From Quillaja saponaria (taxonomy: Eukaryota > Streptophyta > Magnoliopsida > Fabales > Quillajaceae), in NCBI GenBank assembly GCA_029379385.1, contig CM055617.1, positions 12,929,532 through 12,993,531 on the forward strand: a stretch of DNA of 64,000 nt. Reading direction: 5' to 3'. Below, in pieces: positions 24,040 through 33,318 of this stretch (the first letter of the stretch is position 1; every line of letters starts with the position of its first letter). Under the pieces are notes generated by a model. That model saw only the letters and a program-made list of their open reading frames with translations, ran no database searches and was not told the origin of the DNA. The position numbers and the translations under genes are program-made.

Positions 24040-24600
24040 GGTGCTTGTTAGAACTTCCACCTGAAGTATGCATCCAATCACATCAATTGAACTATTCTAA
24101 ATGTTTGGTTTCACTAACTCTGATCAATACAGTGAACAAGATAACTACTTTCAAATTATGAGTAATACTGGGAAAACACAGAAATGAGAATTTGAAATAT
24201 CATGGCATAGGAAATATATGATAATACAGTTGACTGAATACATAATAAATTACAAAAAACATTATTCACTAAGAAAATCGAGATCAGAAAGTCTTGTTTG
24301 TCTTCCCCCTCCTGTGCTGTTTTGAAAGGGCAATATCGAATTTAGGATGAGCAATCATCAACCTTACGGACAACTTCCGAAATATTTACTGACGAGGAAA
24401 CAAAACATGGAGTCCCTGTTGCCTCCAATCAGTGAAGACCGGCTAAATGAATTTCCAGTAAAATCTGCATAATTCAAGGAGATAATAACCTTTTGAGTTA
24501 AAAGAACAGGACATACCTCAATGGGAAAACCAAATAACAAGAAAGTTGCTGGCACATGACAAAACAAACTTGCCACCCCAAATTAATGACCAATCAAAAT
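24040..24600. repeat. Cluster repeat 'E' (copy 1)
   Basis: Segment with ATATGATAATACAGTTGACT, AAATTACAAAAA and TTCCCCCTCCTG. It recurs at 28960-29230 and 37050-37380, and partly at 39640-39850. No coding; it sits between 2OGD pieces and CNL downstream pieces in several copies, so it is part of the amplified unit. Confidence 0.6.
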
Positions 24601-24759
24601 GTTAAATCATTAAAAAATTTCAAGAACCTTATCCGTGGTGCTAATCTCAATTACGTAGTGTTTTCTATTTTCAAAAGAAGCATATACGCATATATATTGA
24701 ATATAATAAGTATTTGATTTACTGTGAAATATACTCATACTTAAGAGACATACATACCT

Positions 24760-25320
24760 ATGTTAAAAGAGTGAAGCTTTCCATAGGATGCTTGAAACAT
24801 GGAGAGAAACTCTGCCTTTATAAGCCGTAGAAGAATCACACACCCATTTCTTTTCTTCATCTTCAACCACACTTTCTCTTCTCCATGTCTTGCTTGCTGC
24901 ATCTTAATCATGGAAAGATATGTTGGTTCAAATAAACTAAAAGAGAACTACAAAGACCCAACTACAAGGGACATTTTACAGGCAGGAAGTTGGGCTATAG
25001 AAAGTAACTGGTGCACCATTGCTTTTGCAGTAATGGATTCTTCAAGTAGTTACTCATAGGTCCTTCAGCATTTTGTATGAAAGAGGGTAAATATGTTGGA
25101 AACCAGGCTTCCGCTTTTCCAGAGGGAAGGAGAGAGAGAGTTCAATTTATTAAATTGAGTATGTTATGTTCTCTTCTTCTTCTTTTTTTTTTTTTTTTTT
25201 TTTTACAGAATTGAGTGCTGTATGTTAATACCATAAAATAAAAAAACCAAGGTGAGGGAATAATATTAAGTACTAAATGTTACTGAAAACTGCAGGTCTA
25301 GTACAATTACCTGCATAGAA
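24760..25320. repeat. Cluster repeat 'A-B' (copy 1)
   Basis: A: TCTCCATGTCTTGCTTGCTG, CATCTTAATCAT and AGGCAGGAAGTTGGG. B: GAGAGTTCAATTTATTAAAT through GTCTAGTACAATTACCTGCA. The same A-B order occurs at 29520-29985, 30600-31175, 43290-44890 (split by a hAT), 45820-46205 and 61880-63395. In the main CNL copy, A-B lies directly downstream of the LRR on the minus strand, with TTTCTTTGCAG at the B/LRR edge looking like a splice acceptor. I infer 3'UTR/intron sequence of the CNL family. Confidence 0.6.
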
Positions 25321-25324
25321 AATG

Positions 25325-26274
25325 ATGATGGAAGAAGGCGAAGATAAGTACTCAAGAAGCTGGTGGAGAAGGCGAAGATAAATACTCAAGAATTTTTCAA
25401 TTTCACAATGGAAGAGAAAAGGAAATTTGGGCAGTAAGCTGAGATGAGTAGGGGTTTGGTCAGGCTTTTGTTGTCTCCGAGGAACAGAAGCTGGACTTGG
25501 TAGGTCTCTTCTGCATAATAACCCTCCCAGCTCATTTGAAGAAACCCCATTTATTCCCACATTCAGGTCCTCTCTCTCCAACCCTTTATTTATTTTTATT
25601 TTTTTGTCTAGTGTGAGTTTAATATATATCCTATGAAGAACCACCTTTACAACTCTTGGATGAGAAATCTGAGTCTTGCTCTGCAGAATTGAAAAGCCTT
25701 GCCCTCAAAATCCTTGATATTATGGACAAAACCCTGAAAATGGACAGTAAAGATATGTACGAGTTGTTTGATTTTGAAGAAGGATTTCAGGCAATGCTGA
25801 TGAATTACTATCCACCATGTCTCAAACCAGAGCTTGCCAATGACCTCAATTCTCACTCTGAAGCTGTTGTAGTCACCATCCTCCTCCAACTCAATGAAAC
25901 AGAAGGTCTGCAGATAAGAAAGGATGAGATGCTAGTTCCTGTTAAACCCACTCCTAATGGTTAATCCTTGGCATCGGCAACATCTTGGGGTCGTTTTCCT
26001 GTAGCCACACTTCAAAACAACAATCTATTCCTTTATCTGAAATTTATATAAGAAAATTCCCATTAACAGAATAATTAGTTTGGTTTGGCAGATTGAGACA
26101 AACTGGATTGAGATATAGGGGCCAGCAGCAAACCTTATCACTCCAGAAAGACCAGCATTGTTCAAGAGAATTGGTACTGCAGACTACTTCAAGAGATACT
26201 TTTCCTGCAAACACCATGGTAAATCATACATTGAAGTCCTGAGGATTCAGAATAAAAATGGCAGAAGTACTTGA
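25325..26274 (+). pseudogene. 2OGD (SRG1-like) pseudogene, best-preserved copy
   Basis: 2OG-Fe(II) dioxygenase. Pieces in order: TQEFFNFTMEEKRKFGQ (25380-25435), a frameshifted [14 protein letters not shown], an open frame 25656-25964 with SAELKSLALKILDIMDKTLK, NYYPPC and HSEAVVVTILLQLNETEGLQ, then the C-terminal exon 26128-26274 with GPAANLITPERPALFKRIG, TADYFKRYFSC and SYIEVLRIQNKN. The HxD iron motif reads HSE. The segment with the second histidine and the RxS 2-oxoglutarate motif is missing between the frame end and 26128. A stop precedes GPAAN, and FILGIGNIL appears out of frame near 25965-25990. It cannot encode an active enzyme. It begins directly at the end of repeat B, so it is also chimeric at its 5' side. 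The known family acts in specialised metabolism; the substrate cannot be told. Confidence 0.8.
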
Positions 26275-26564
26275 TCCCTTTCCACGCTGTGAATGAAAAA
26301 CATCCTCCAACTCTGAAGTAAGATCCAGGGCCCAGATTACATGTCTTTGTCGTTGGAGTCACACAAAACATCCTACAAATAACATTGGTAGCCAAGTTAT
26401 TATTTCTCTTTTCTCACAGCACCTTCTATTGGCTACAAATAAAAAATAATAATAAAATAAGAAGAATCTTAGGCAAACATCCCTACTGATTTCACCACTT
26501 AATCATCTTTATATTTCAGAGCTCTAAGTTCAAGTTGTACGTCATACAAGTTCATATGATCAAT

Positions 26565-27262
26565 GAGAAAAACCCTGACGCATATTCAAAGCACTATCCA
26601 GAGATTTCAACATTGCTGCCTGCCCTGTTAATTGCCAGAACAAGGCATCAAAATCATCAAGCAATCCAGAAGTGATCTTTTGGTTGTTGAAGCAGTTCAT
26701 CAATAATCTCAGACCTCTCTTCCTACTGATGCATATGTTAACAAAGTTAACAACACATGTACTAAGTTCCCACAAGAGTGTAAGAGAAGCTAGATATTAA
26801 TATTAAAATTAGAAGCATAAAATCTGAAGCAATGTTTTATATTTATCAACATTTTGATAACTCTGTCAATCATCGCGATGATGCATAGAATGGGTTTTTT
26901 TTTTTAGTAACTCTAAATTCAGTTACAATCCTTTTCACAAATAAGATTTGAAGTGCTATCCAGAGACTTCGACACCGTACCTCCGCTAAAAATTTGCTAG
27001 AACAAGGCATCAAAATCTTCTTGCAATTTCACAGCTCTTGACTTTGTCCAAAAGGGATCTTTTGTTTGCTGAAGCAGTACTTCAGTAATCTCAGAGCTCA
27101 CTTGTCTACACTGGTCCATCTGTTAACAACACACGACACACATTACGATCTCAGAAGAGTGAAGCAACTAGACTGATATTATAAGTATAAAATCTGAAGC
27201 AAAATTATAAATTTATCTACATTTTGGTATCTCTCAATCATGAAATGACGCAAAGAATGGAG

Positions 27263-27266
<4 letters not shown>
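26565..27266. repeat. Cluster repeat 'D', two tandem copies
   Basis: Two direct copies of about 330 bp (26565-26900 and 26940-27266). Both contain CTATCCAGAGA, AGAACAAGGCATCAAAATC, GGGATCTTTTG or TGATCTTTTGG, and TAAAATCTGAAGCAA. Diverged copies also lie at 29215-29380, 30180-30420 and 42560-42880. No coding recognised. Confidence 0.65.

Positions 27267-27303
<37 letters not shown>
27267..27303. repeat. 37-bp poly(T) tract
   Basis: Uninterrupted T run directly after repeat D copy 2; it generates a meaningless poly-F frame. Confidence 0.9.
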
Positions 27304-27561
27304 CAGTGGACCAAAACAAACAAGAAATATCAACATTATACAATCTTTTTCAACTTTCCCATTGCCTTTATCATAAATCTAGCATACTGCTCCCTATTCA
27401 AAGCAATGAAATGGATTAGTGGAAAAAGTAAAATACAAATTTAAAACTCTATATACAATATTTGTTTAATGCCTTTCCCCAGTTTCAGGTCCTGCAACTG
27501 GACCACTACTCTGCAACAGTGTGAACACAAGAAAGAAGACGAAAAATAGAACATAGATCTG

Positions 27562-27703
27562 TGTTAAATAAAATTGAATAAGGTAAAAGATTGTGGGCTT
27601 GATCGAACACCTATAAGCTTTATTTATAGTAAATAATAAAACATATACTTCCATATCTAAGTAATGTAGGACTACACAATATAATTATATTATATTCTTA
27701 ATG
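27562..27703 (-). repeat. TRIM 3' LTR (in element orientation)
   Basis: Downstream LTR on the minus strand. It ends next to the purine tract and has a few substitutions relative to the partner LTR. Confidence 0.75.
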
Positions 27704-28246
27704 CTCCATCTCAAGTTGAAACATATAATGCTCAATCTTATACAAATAGAACCCAATTATCAATTTCAACACATCCCTTCACTTACAACAACATAACAAT
27801 AGTATGTCAAGCTTCAATATGTTTGATGAACATACTAGTACCTATGAACAGTACTCATGTTCGCTGGAAAGAAGCATAGTAAGATTTGTCGAAAAAGTAA
27901 AAAGAACACTACTAGAAAGTGACACAGCAGGATAAACAGAGTACTGAAAGTTCATGAAAGTACTGTTGAACCGTTAAGCTCTTTGAGCTGTCAAATCCTA
28001 AATAGGCTTGAAAAGAAAAGGGGTCAAGCCGTCTTTTAGACAAAATAGATAATTATGGATAGAAAAAAAAGAAATAATTAGGCTTGAATGAAGGAAATAA
28101 CTAAGCTTAATGATAGCTGATTGGAAAGCCCTTTTTTTTTTTTTCTTTATCTTCATGTGGCAATTAAAGAAAAGAAAGAGAAGATTAGGGTTCTTTTAAA
28201 AATCAGGCCAAGGTCAAGCTTGGGTTCCAAACCCACTTTGATACCA

Positions 28247-28399
28247 TGTTAAATAAAATAAAATAAGAAAAAGGATTGTGGACATGATTAATATCAAAGC
28301 CTACACCTATAAGCTTTATTTATAGTTAACAATAAATATAGACTTCCACATATAAGCAATGTGGGAACTACACAATATAATAATATTATATTCCTAATA
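28247..28399 (-). repeat. TRIM 5' LTR (in element orientation)
   Basis: Upstream LTR on the minus strand, adjacent to the primer-binding site. About 10 bp longer than its partner because of small indels. Confidence 0.75.
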
Positions 28400-28959
28400 C
28401 TCTGCAACAAAGCTACCAAAAGTTGTATTTATCAAAGAATGGATTTTTTTATGCCCACCACGAGTTTACAAGCCTTTATATAGGCTGTATTCAAGCAACT
28501 TTTTTAACCAACCCTGGCTCGGAAAGCTAATCCTATCTAATCCCACCAATACCTATCATATCTCTATAGTTAATTACCCATAAAAATAGCAAAAGGAAAA
28601 AAGATCCTCAAGTGTACCACAATTTTTTTCATATTATAAGATTTTAAGAACTACCAACAGATATCAACATCGTCCACAAACTGAAATTTTCCTAATGGAT
28701 CATAATCCTTTTGATGTAATAAGATTTGAAACACACCAAAAATAGCTGCTTAGAAGTCGTCAAAATTTCCAGACTAGTCTGGAAAAGCAGACAAGAAGAA
28801 CAATCAATTGATCAAATCCTTAAACTTTAAGTATAACAAACAATTGAACTTCTAATTAGTCGGACAATATGCAATTATAACCTAATCATGACCTATATTG
28901 TGGGTGCTAGAACAACGTGCCAAAAGGAAAAAATAACGAGACATATTGATCCCCAAAAA
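28400..28959. other. Spacer in the cluster, no gene
   Basis: AT-rich. It has a weak similarity to neighbouring D repeats (GGACAATATG, AATCCTTAAAC); nothing readable. Confidence 0.45.
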
Positions 28960-29985
28960 AGAAATCAGAAGCACCTAATATCAAAGTTGGAAGAGACTGA
29001 GACACTAAAGTTACTTCAGAAATCTAGGAGAAGTTGATGATAAAGGCAACGGAAATATATGATATTACAGTTGACAGGAAACATGGTAAATTACAAAAAT
29101 ATTAATGAGTAACAAAATCAAGATTAGAAGGTCCTTTTGGCTCTCCGCATCCTGTAATGTTTTGAAAAGACAATATAAAATTTATGATATGCGTAATCAT
29201 TAACCTCATTGACAGCTTCCTTGCCATCCTTGTTAACAACACATTAAGATCTCAGAAGACTGAAGGAGAAGCAACTAGCGAAGAGATTACAAGCATAAAA
29301 TCATGCAGCAAAGTTTTAAATTTATCAACATTTTGGCAACTCTGCCAATCATCGCAATAATGATACAGAAAATGGAGTTTCTTAACAACATTGTAAAATA
29401 TTTTTCAACACTGCCAGTGCCTTTATCATCAAATCTAGCAAACTTTCACTCTCCAAAGCAATGTAATTGATTAATGGGAAAAAAAAATTCAAAACTCTAA
29501 AACATAGCAAAAGGAAAAAAATTACCATTAATCATATAAAGAGAAGCATCATGCACCCATTTCTTTTCTTCAGCTTCTCCTCTTCAACCACGCTTTCTCA
29601 TCTCCATGTCTTGCATGCTGCATCTTAATCATTGAAAGAGATGTTGGTACAAATAAACTACAAAGAGCCCAAGTACAAAAGGATTTTATAGGCAGGAAGT
29701 TGGGATATAAATGGTCAGTGAGTTGTGTGTCATTGCTTTTGAACTGCTTTTGAAGTTGTGTATTCTTTGATTAAGTAATAATGCATAGGTCCTAAACCAT
29801 TTTGTATGAAGGAAATCTTAGGAAATAAAGAGGCTAAATTTTTGGCAAACGGGTTTCCTCTTGTCCCAAGGAAGGGCGAGTTCAATTAATTCAATTGAGT
29901 GTTCCATAAAGAAGAGAAACCAGGCTGTGGTAATAATATTTAGTACTAAATGGTACAGAAAAATGAAAGTCTAGTTCAACTACCT
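28960..29985. repeat. Cluster repeats E, D-like, A and B (copy 2)
   Basis: E at 28960-29230, a D-like part at 29215-29400, A at 29540-29760 (CTCCATGTCTTGCATGCTGC) and B at 29870-29985 (GTCTAGTTCAACTACCTG). Same order as the 24.0-25.3 kb copy except for the D insert. Confidence 0.6.
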
Positions 29986-30170
29986 GATAAAGAATGATGA
30001 TGATGATTGAAGAAATTTGTGGAGCTGTAACTCGTAATAATATTGTCAGCAACGCAAATAACTCGAATGTGAGCTATATTTCGCCAAATTTCCACTTTCT
30101 TTACATGGATACCTTCTTCAAGCAAATGACATTCTGTGATGGTGAGTTTGATTAAAGAAGCAGACAACTT
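29986..30170 (-). pseudogene. CNL LRR-tail relic (copy at 30.0 kb)
   Basis: Minus strand: SASLIKLTITECHLLEEGIH, VKKVEIWRNIAHIRVICVAD, NIIT. This is the extreme C-terminus of an RPP13-like CNL protein, closely matching the main gene's tail at 31220-31380. Only the last 45-50 residues remain. It has no NB-ARC and is preceded on the plus side by repeat B, as in the main copy. Confidence 0.7.
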
Positions 30171-30179
30171 TTATTCTGC

Positions 30180-31200
30180 CAAATTTCCACTTTCGTCCAG
30201 AATGGATCTTTTGGTTGCTGAAGCAATTCTTTAGTAATCTCAGACCTCGCTTTCTATTGGTCTATCTGTTACAACACACTTACACACATTAAGATCCCAG
30301 ACAAAGATTAAGAACAAGCGACTAGCAAGATATCATAAGCATAAAATCTGAAGCAAAACTTTAAATTTATCAACATTTTAGTTACTGTCAATCATGAAAA
30401 TGATGCAAAGAATAAAATTTTTCATATTGTAACATTTGAAGAACTACCAATGTCAATAGCAAAAGGAAAAAGATCCTCTATAAAGTCTACCACAACCTTT
30501 TCATATTTTAAGATTTGAAGGAAAGAAAAAAAAAAAAGAACTACCTCATCATTGTCCTCAAACTGAAATTTTCCCAGTCAAAGGACCATAATCCTTTTGA
30601 TGCAATAAGATTTGAAGCTTTCCACAGGATGGTTGAAACATGGAGAGGAACTATGCCTGTATAATCCAAAGATGCATCATACACCCATTTCTTTTCTTCC
30701 TCTTATTCTCCTCTTTAGCCAATCTTTCTCTTCTCCATGTCTTGCTTGCTGCATCTTAATCATTGAAAGAGATGTTGGAACAAATAAACTAAAAGAAAAG
30801 CTACAATGAGCCCAACTAAGAGGTGCATTGTACAGGCGAGAAGTCGGGACATAGATGGTCAGTAAGTGGTGTATCATTACTTTTGAACTGCTTTCGAAGT
30901 CAGGTATGCTTAAGTAGTAATACACACTTCGATGAACATTTTGTGTGAAAGATTTCTAAGCAAAGATGGTAAACATTTTAGAAATCAGATTTTTGTTTTC
31001 CAGGGGGAGGGAAATAGCGAGTTCAAATTATTAAATTATGTGTTACATTTCTTTTGGGCCAGAACTGAATGCTTCTATGTTAACACTACTAAAAAGAAAA
31101 AAGAAACCAGGCAAGTGAGGTAATAATAGTTAGTAATAAACTGTACTGAAAATTGCAAGTCTAGTACAATTACCTGCAAAGAAATTGATAAGGATGGAAG
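30180..31200. repeat. Cluster repeats D, A, B (copy 3), downstream of the main CNL
   Basis: D at 30180-30420, A at 30600-30910, B at 31010-31175. On the minus strand this lies immediately after the CNL stop, so part of it is the likely 3'UTR. The CNL-proximal edge has TTTCTTTGCAG then GTAATTGTACTAG, a good acceptor-like context for a 3'UTR intron. Confidence 0.55.
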
Positions 31201-31219
31201 AATCTTGTGGAGTTGAAGC

Positions 31220-31613
31220 TCATGTAATGATTTTGTCAGCAATGCAAATAACCGGAATGTGAGCAATCTTTGGCCAAATTTCCACTTTCTTCATATGGAT
31301 ACCTTCTTCAAGCAAATGACATTCTTTGATGGTGAGTTTGATTACAGAAGCAGGCAACCTTTCTTCCGTCAATGACACCAACCTGGGGCAATTTTCAATT
31401 ATCAAATTTTTCGAGAGAGACTAGGTTTTGCATCCCCTTGTCGTCTAATTTTTGGAGACTTGAAAATTGTGTCAGAGACAGATATGAGAGAGAAGTAGGC
31501 AGCAAGCCTTCCTCCGGGAAGGATTCCACGCTTTCATACTTACCCTCAATATGAAGTTTGGAGAGAGAAGCAGGCAAATGCCATTCCATCCGGTGATCAA
31601 CAATGTTTGTCAC
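31220..31613 (-). pseudogene. CNL LRR C-terminal segment (two frames)
   Basis: Minus strand: MEWHLPASLSKLHIEGKYES, EEGLLPTSLSYLSL, MQNLVSLEKF, then after a shift near 31395 ENCPRLVSLTEERLPASVI, KLTIKECHLLEEGIH and IWPKIAHIPVICI, with a stop at 31220. This is the conserved C-terminus copied at 30.0, 37.7, 45.0, 46.3 and 63.5 kb. Confidence 0.75.
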
Positions 31614-31639
31614 AATTTATGATCTCAAGTGAACTCAAA

Positions 31640-32080
31640 TTAGAGGGCAAACCTCCATTCAGGAAAACACTCAATTTCAGGGCAATCATCTATTCTCAGA
31701 GATTTTAACTTTGGGAGAAGGGAACGCATCTCATTTGGCAGAGACTTCAAATTGTAGCAGCCGGAGACACTTAAATGAGTCAAGCAGGGCGCAGGCAATC
31801 CTTCTTCGGGGAAGGATATAAAATTCGGACAGTCTTTAATGAAGATTTCATCTAGTTGTCGAAGAGGAGCTTCAGAAATTGACAAAGAAGCAAAACTTTC
31901 ACATCCTTCAATACGGAGAGTCTTAAGATTGGAGAAGGCATCTATTCCCAAAGACGTCAATGAATCGCAGCTTTCAGTAATTTTCAGTGACTCCAGTGAC
32001 ACATTGCGGTACTGCTGATGATGCATCGTAGAAGGGAATTCAAATTTCTCACACTGGGATATTTCCAGTGCTTTCAATGA
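31640..32080 (-). pseudogene. CNL LRR segment 3 (frameshifted piece)
   Basis: Minus strand: KALEISQCEKFEF, SLESLKITESCDSLTSL, LKTLRIEGCESFASLSI, DEIFIKDCPNFISFPEEGLP, LKSLRIDDCPEIECFPE. Regular CNL LRRs, open over 145 codons, then shifted at about 31657. Confidence 0.75.
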
Positions 32081-32119
32081 AGCGGGTAGACAACCTCCAG
32101 GAAATGATATGGCAAAGGA

Positions 32120-32800
32120 ACAAGAAGATGATGCTCAGTTTCTCAAGACAGGTAGTAAAATCGTTGTTGTAAATGGCCATGGCTTCAAACACCGACTTCA
32201 CAAGGACAGATCCTCCTATATTGAGTGATCGCACCGACCGTGGAAGTTCCTCCTGTTCCGGATGCTGCGACAATTTAAGACTTTCACAGCTTTCAATCCC
32301 TAAGAGCTTAATTGCCGGAGACCTTGGGAGAGAAGAGACGAGATTTGGACATTCTCCAATATAAAGATATTCCAGAGGAGGAAGGTGATTGGGCAAATCA
32401 CTGATTAATCTGGGACAATTTCTTAAATGAAGAGTTCTGAGACGAGGAAATACATCACCTTGGACTCCTTCGAACGATGACCATTCTTCCCAAACGGGCA
32501 TATCAGAGAAAGACAAATCTTCCAGGGATGGAAACAGTGTTGTCAAAGATGAATTGTCGTCATTCTTGTAAAAGTCTTGTCCGATAGTTACCAGTCCACC
32601 GAGTCCTCTGATATAGAGGCGTTTAAGAGAGGGTACTCGGCCAAGTGATGGTAGCAAACAACAATAATTACAACGATCAAGCTTTAGTTGAGTCATATTA
32701 TGGTACGAAGCGTGTCCCAACCAATCTGAAAATGTTGTGCCCCTGTAGCCTCTAATATAAAGACTATGACAAGTCTGTGTGAGGCTGTAGCTGGTCAAGT
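32120..32800 (-). pseudogene. CNL LRR segment 2 (frameshifted piece)
   Basis: Minus strand: IRGYRGTTFSDWLG, LPSLGRVPSLKRLYIRGLGG, FPRLRTLHLRNCPRLISDLP, ESCESLKLS. Cysteine-containing late LRRs (…L…L.I..CP.L…LP) of the CNL family. Frame lost near 32130. Confidence 0.75.
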
Positions 32801-33135
32801 ATATCTCTTTCACGCTGTGAATCATCTATATCAGTATCAGAGCCCCAACGCAAATCTAACAGTTCAATGTACTTCTTATCCTTCAGCCTGGCCTTCGAAG
32901 CATCCTTGGCATTCACAACATACTCTAAGTTTTCAATGTTAAGCGATCCCCGAAGATTTGGAAGTTTTCCCAATTCGTCAATCCTGGCATTCTCTTTTTT
33001 CTTCCCAACAGAAAAATGATTTAGGAATTGTAGACTATTTAATTCACTCATTCCTTTTGGCATTTCTTTTATGCCAGTATGTACCATATCAAGATGTCTC
33101 AAGTTGATTAGATTTGGCATAGCACTGGGCAGCAT
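32764..33135 (-). pseudogene. CNL LRR segment 1 (frameshifted piece)
   Basis: Open minus-strand piece with MLPSAMPNLINLRHLDMV, GKLPNLRGSLNIENLEYVVN and ERDILDQLQPHTDL: early LRRs and the connecting segment typical of RPP13-like 1 proteins. It ends where one extra base near 32768 shifts the frame. Confidence 0.75.
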
Positions 33136-33318
33136 GGTCAGACTCTTACAGAGTGATTAGCTTCAGTGTTTGCAAATTATAGAGATCACATACAGATTCA
33201 GGCAACTCTTTTATTTTTGAGGCAGAGAGATCCAAGTAACGTAGATGGATCAGTTTCCCTAATCGAATCGGGCAATATTTCAAAATCACCACCGGACAAT
33301 GACAATACCCTTAAATAC

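Larger units (their letters stand above)
27562..28399 (-). mobile_element. TRIM-type retrotransposon (838 bp)
   Basis: Two direct repeats of about 142 and 153 bp (27562-27703 and 28247-28399) share TGTTAAATAAAA, CACCTATAAGCTTTATTTAT and ACTACACAATATAA. On the minus strand the LTR ending TTTAACA is followed by TGGTATCAAAGTGGG (28232-28246), a primer-binding site complementary in type to initiator-Met tRNA. GAGATGGAG (27704-27712 inverted) abuts the other LTR as polypurine tract. Flanks are ATCTG and CTCTG, a 5-bp duplication with one mismatch. There is no coding between the LTRs, so it is a terminal-repeat retrotransposon in miniature. Confidence 0.8.

Noticed and set aside
25273..25644. Minus-strand 123-codon frame
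   Set aside because: Antisense of the 2OGD remnant and repeat B; the plus-strand 2OGD reading explains the sequence.
26565..27266. CRISPR-like or spaced-repeat array
   Set aside because: Only two ~330-bp direct copies with no regular short repeats or spacers; plant DNA context.
27262..27444. Plus-strand frame beginning with a poly-F run
   Set aside because: Product of the 37-bp T tract.
30677..30925. Minus-strand 82-codon frame and similar frames at 24799-25059 and 30612-30809
   Set aside because: All lie in non-coding repeat A; the frames are not conserved between copies and contain different stops.
32173..32364. Plus-strand frames within the CNL (32173-32364, 33842-34081, 34466-34711, 34846-35052)
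   Set aside because: Antisense shadows of the CNL coding strand.
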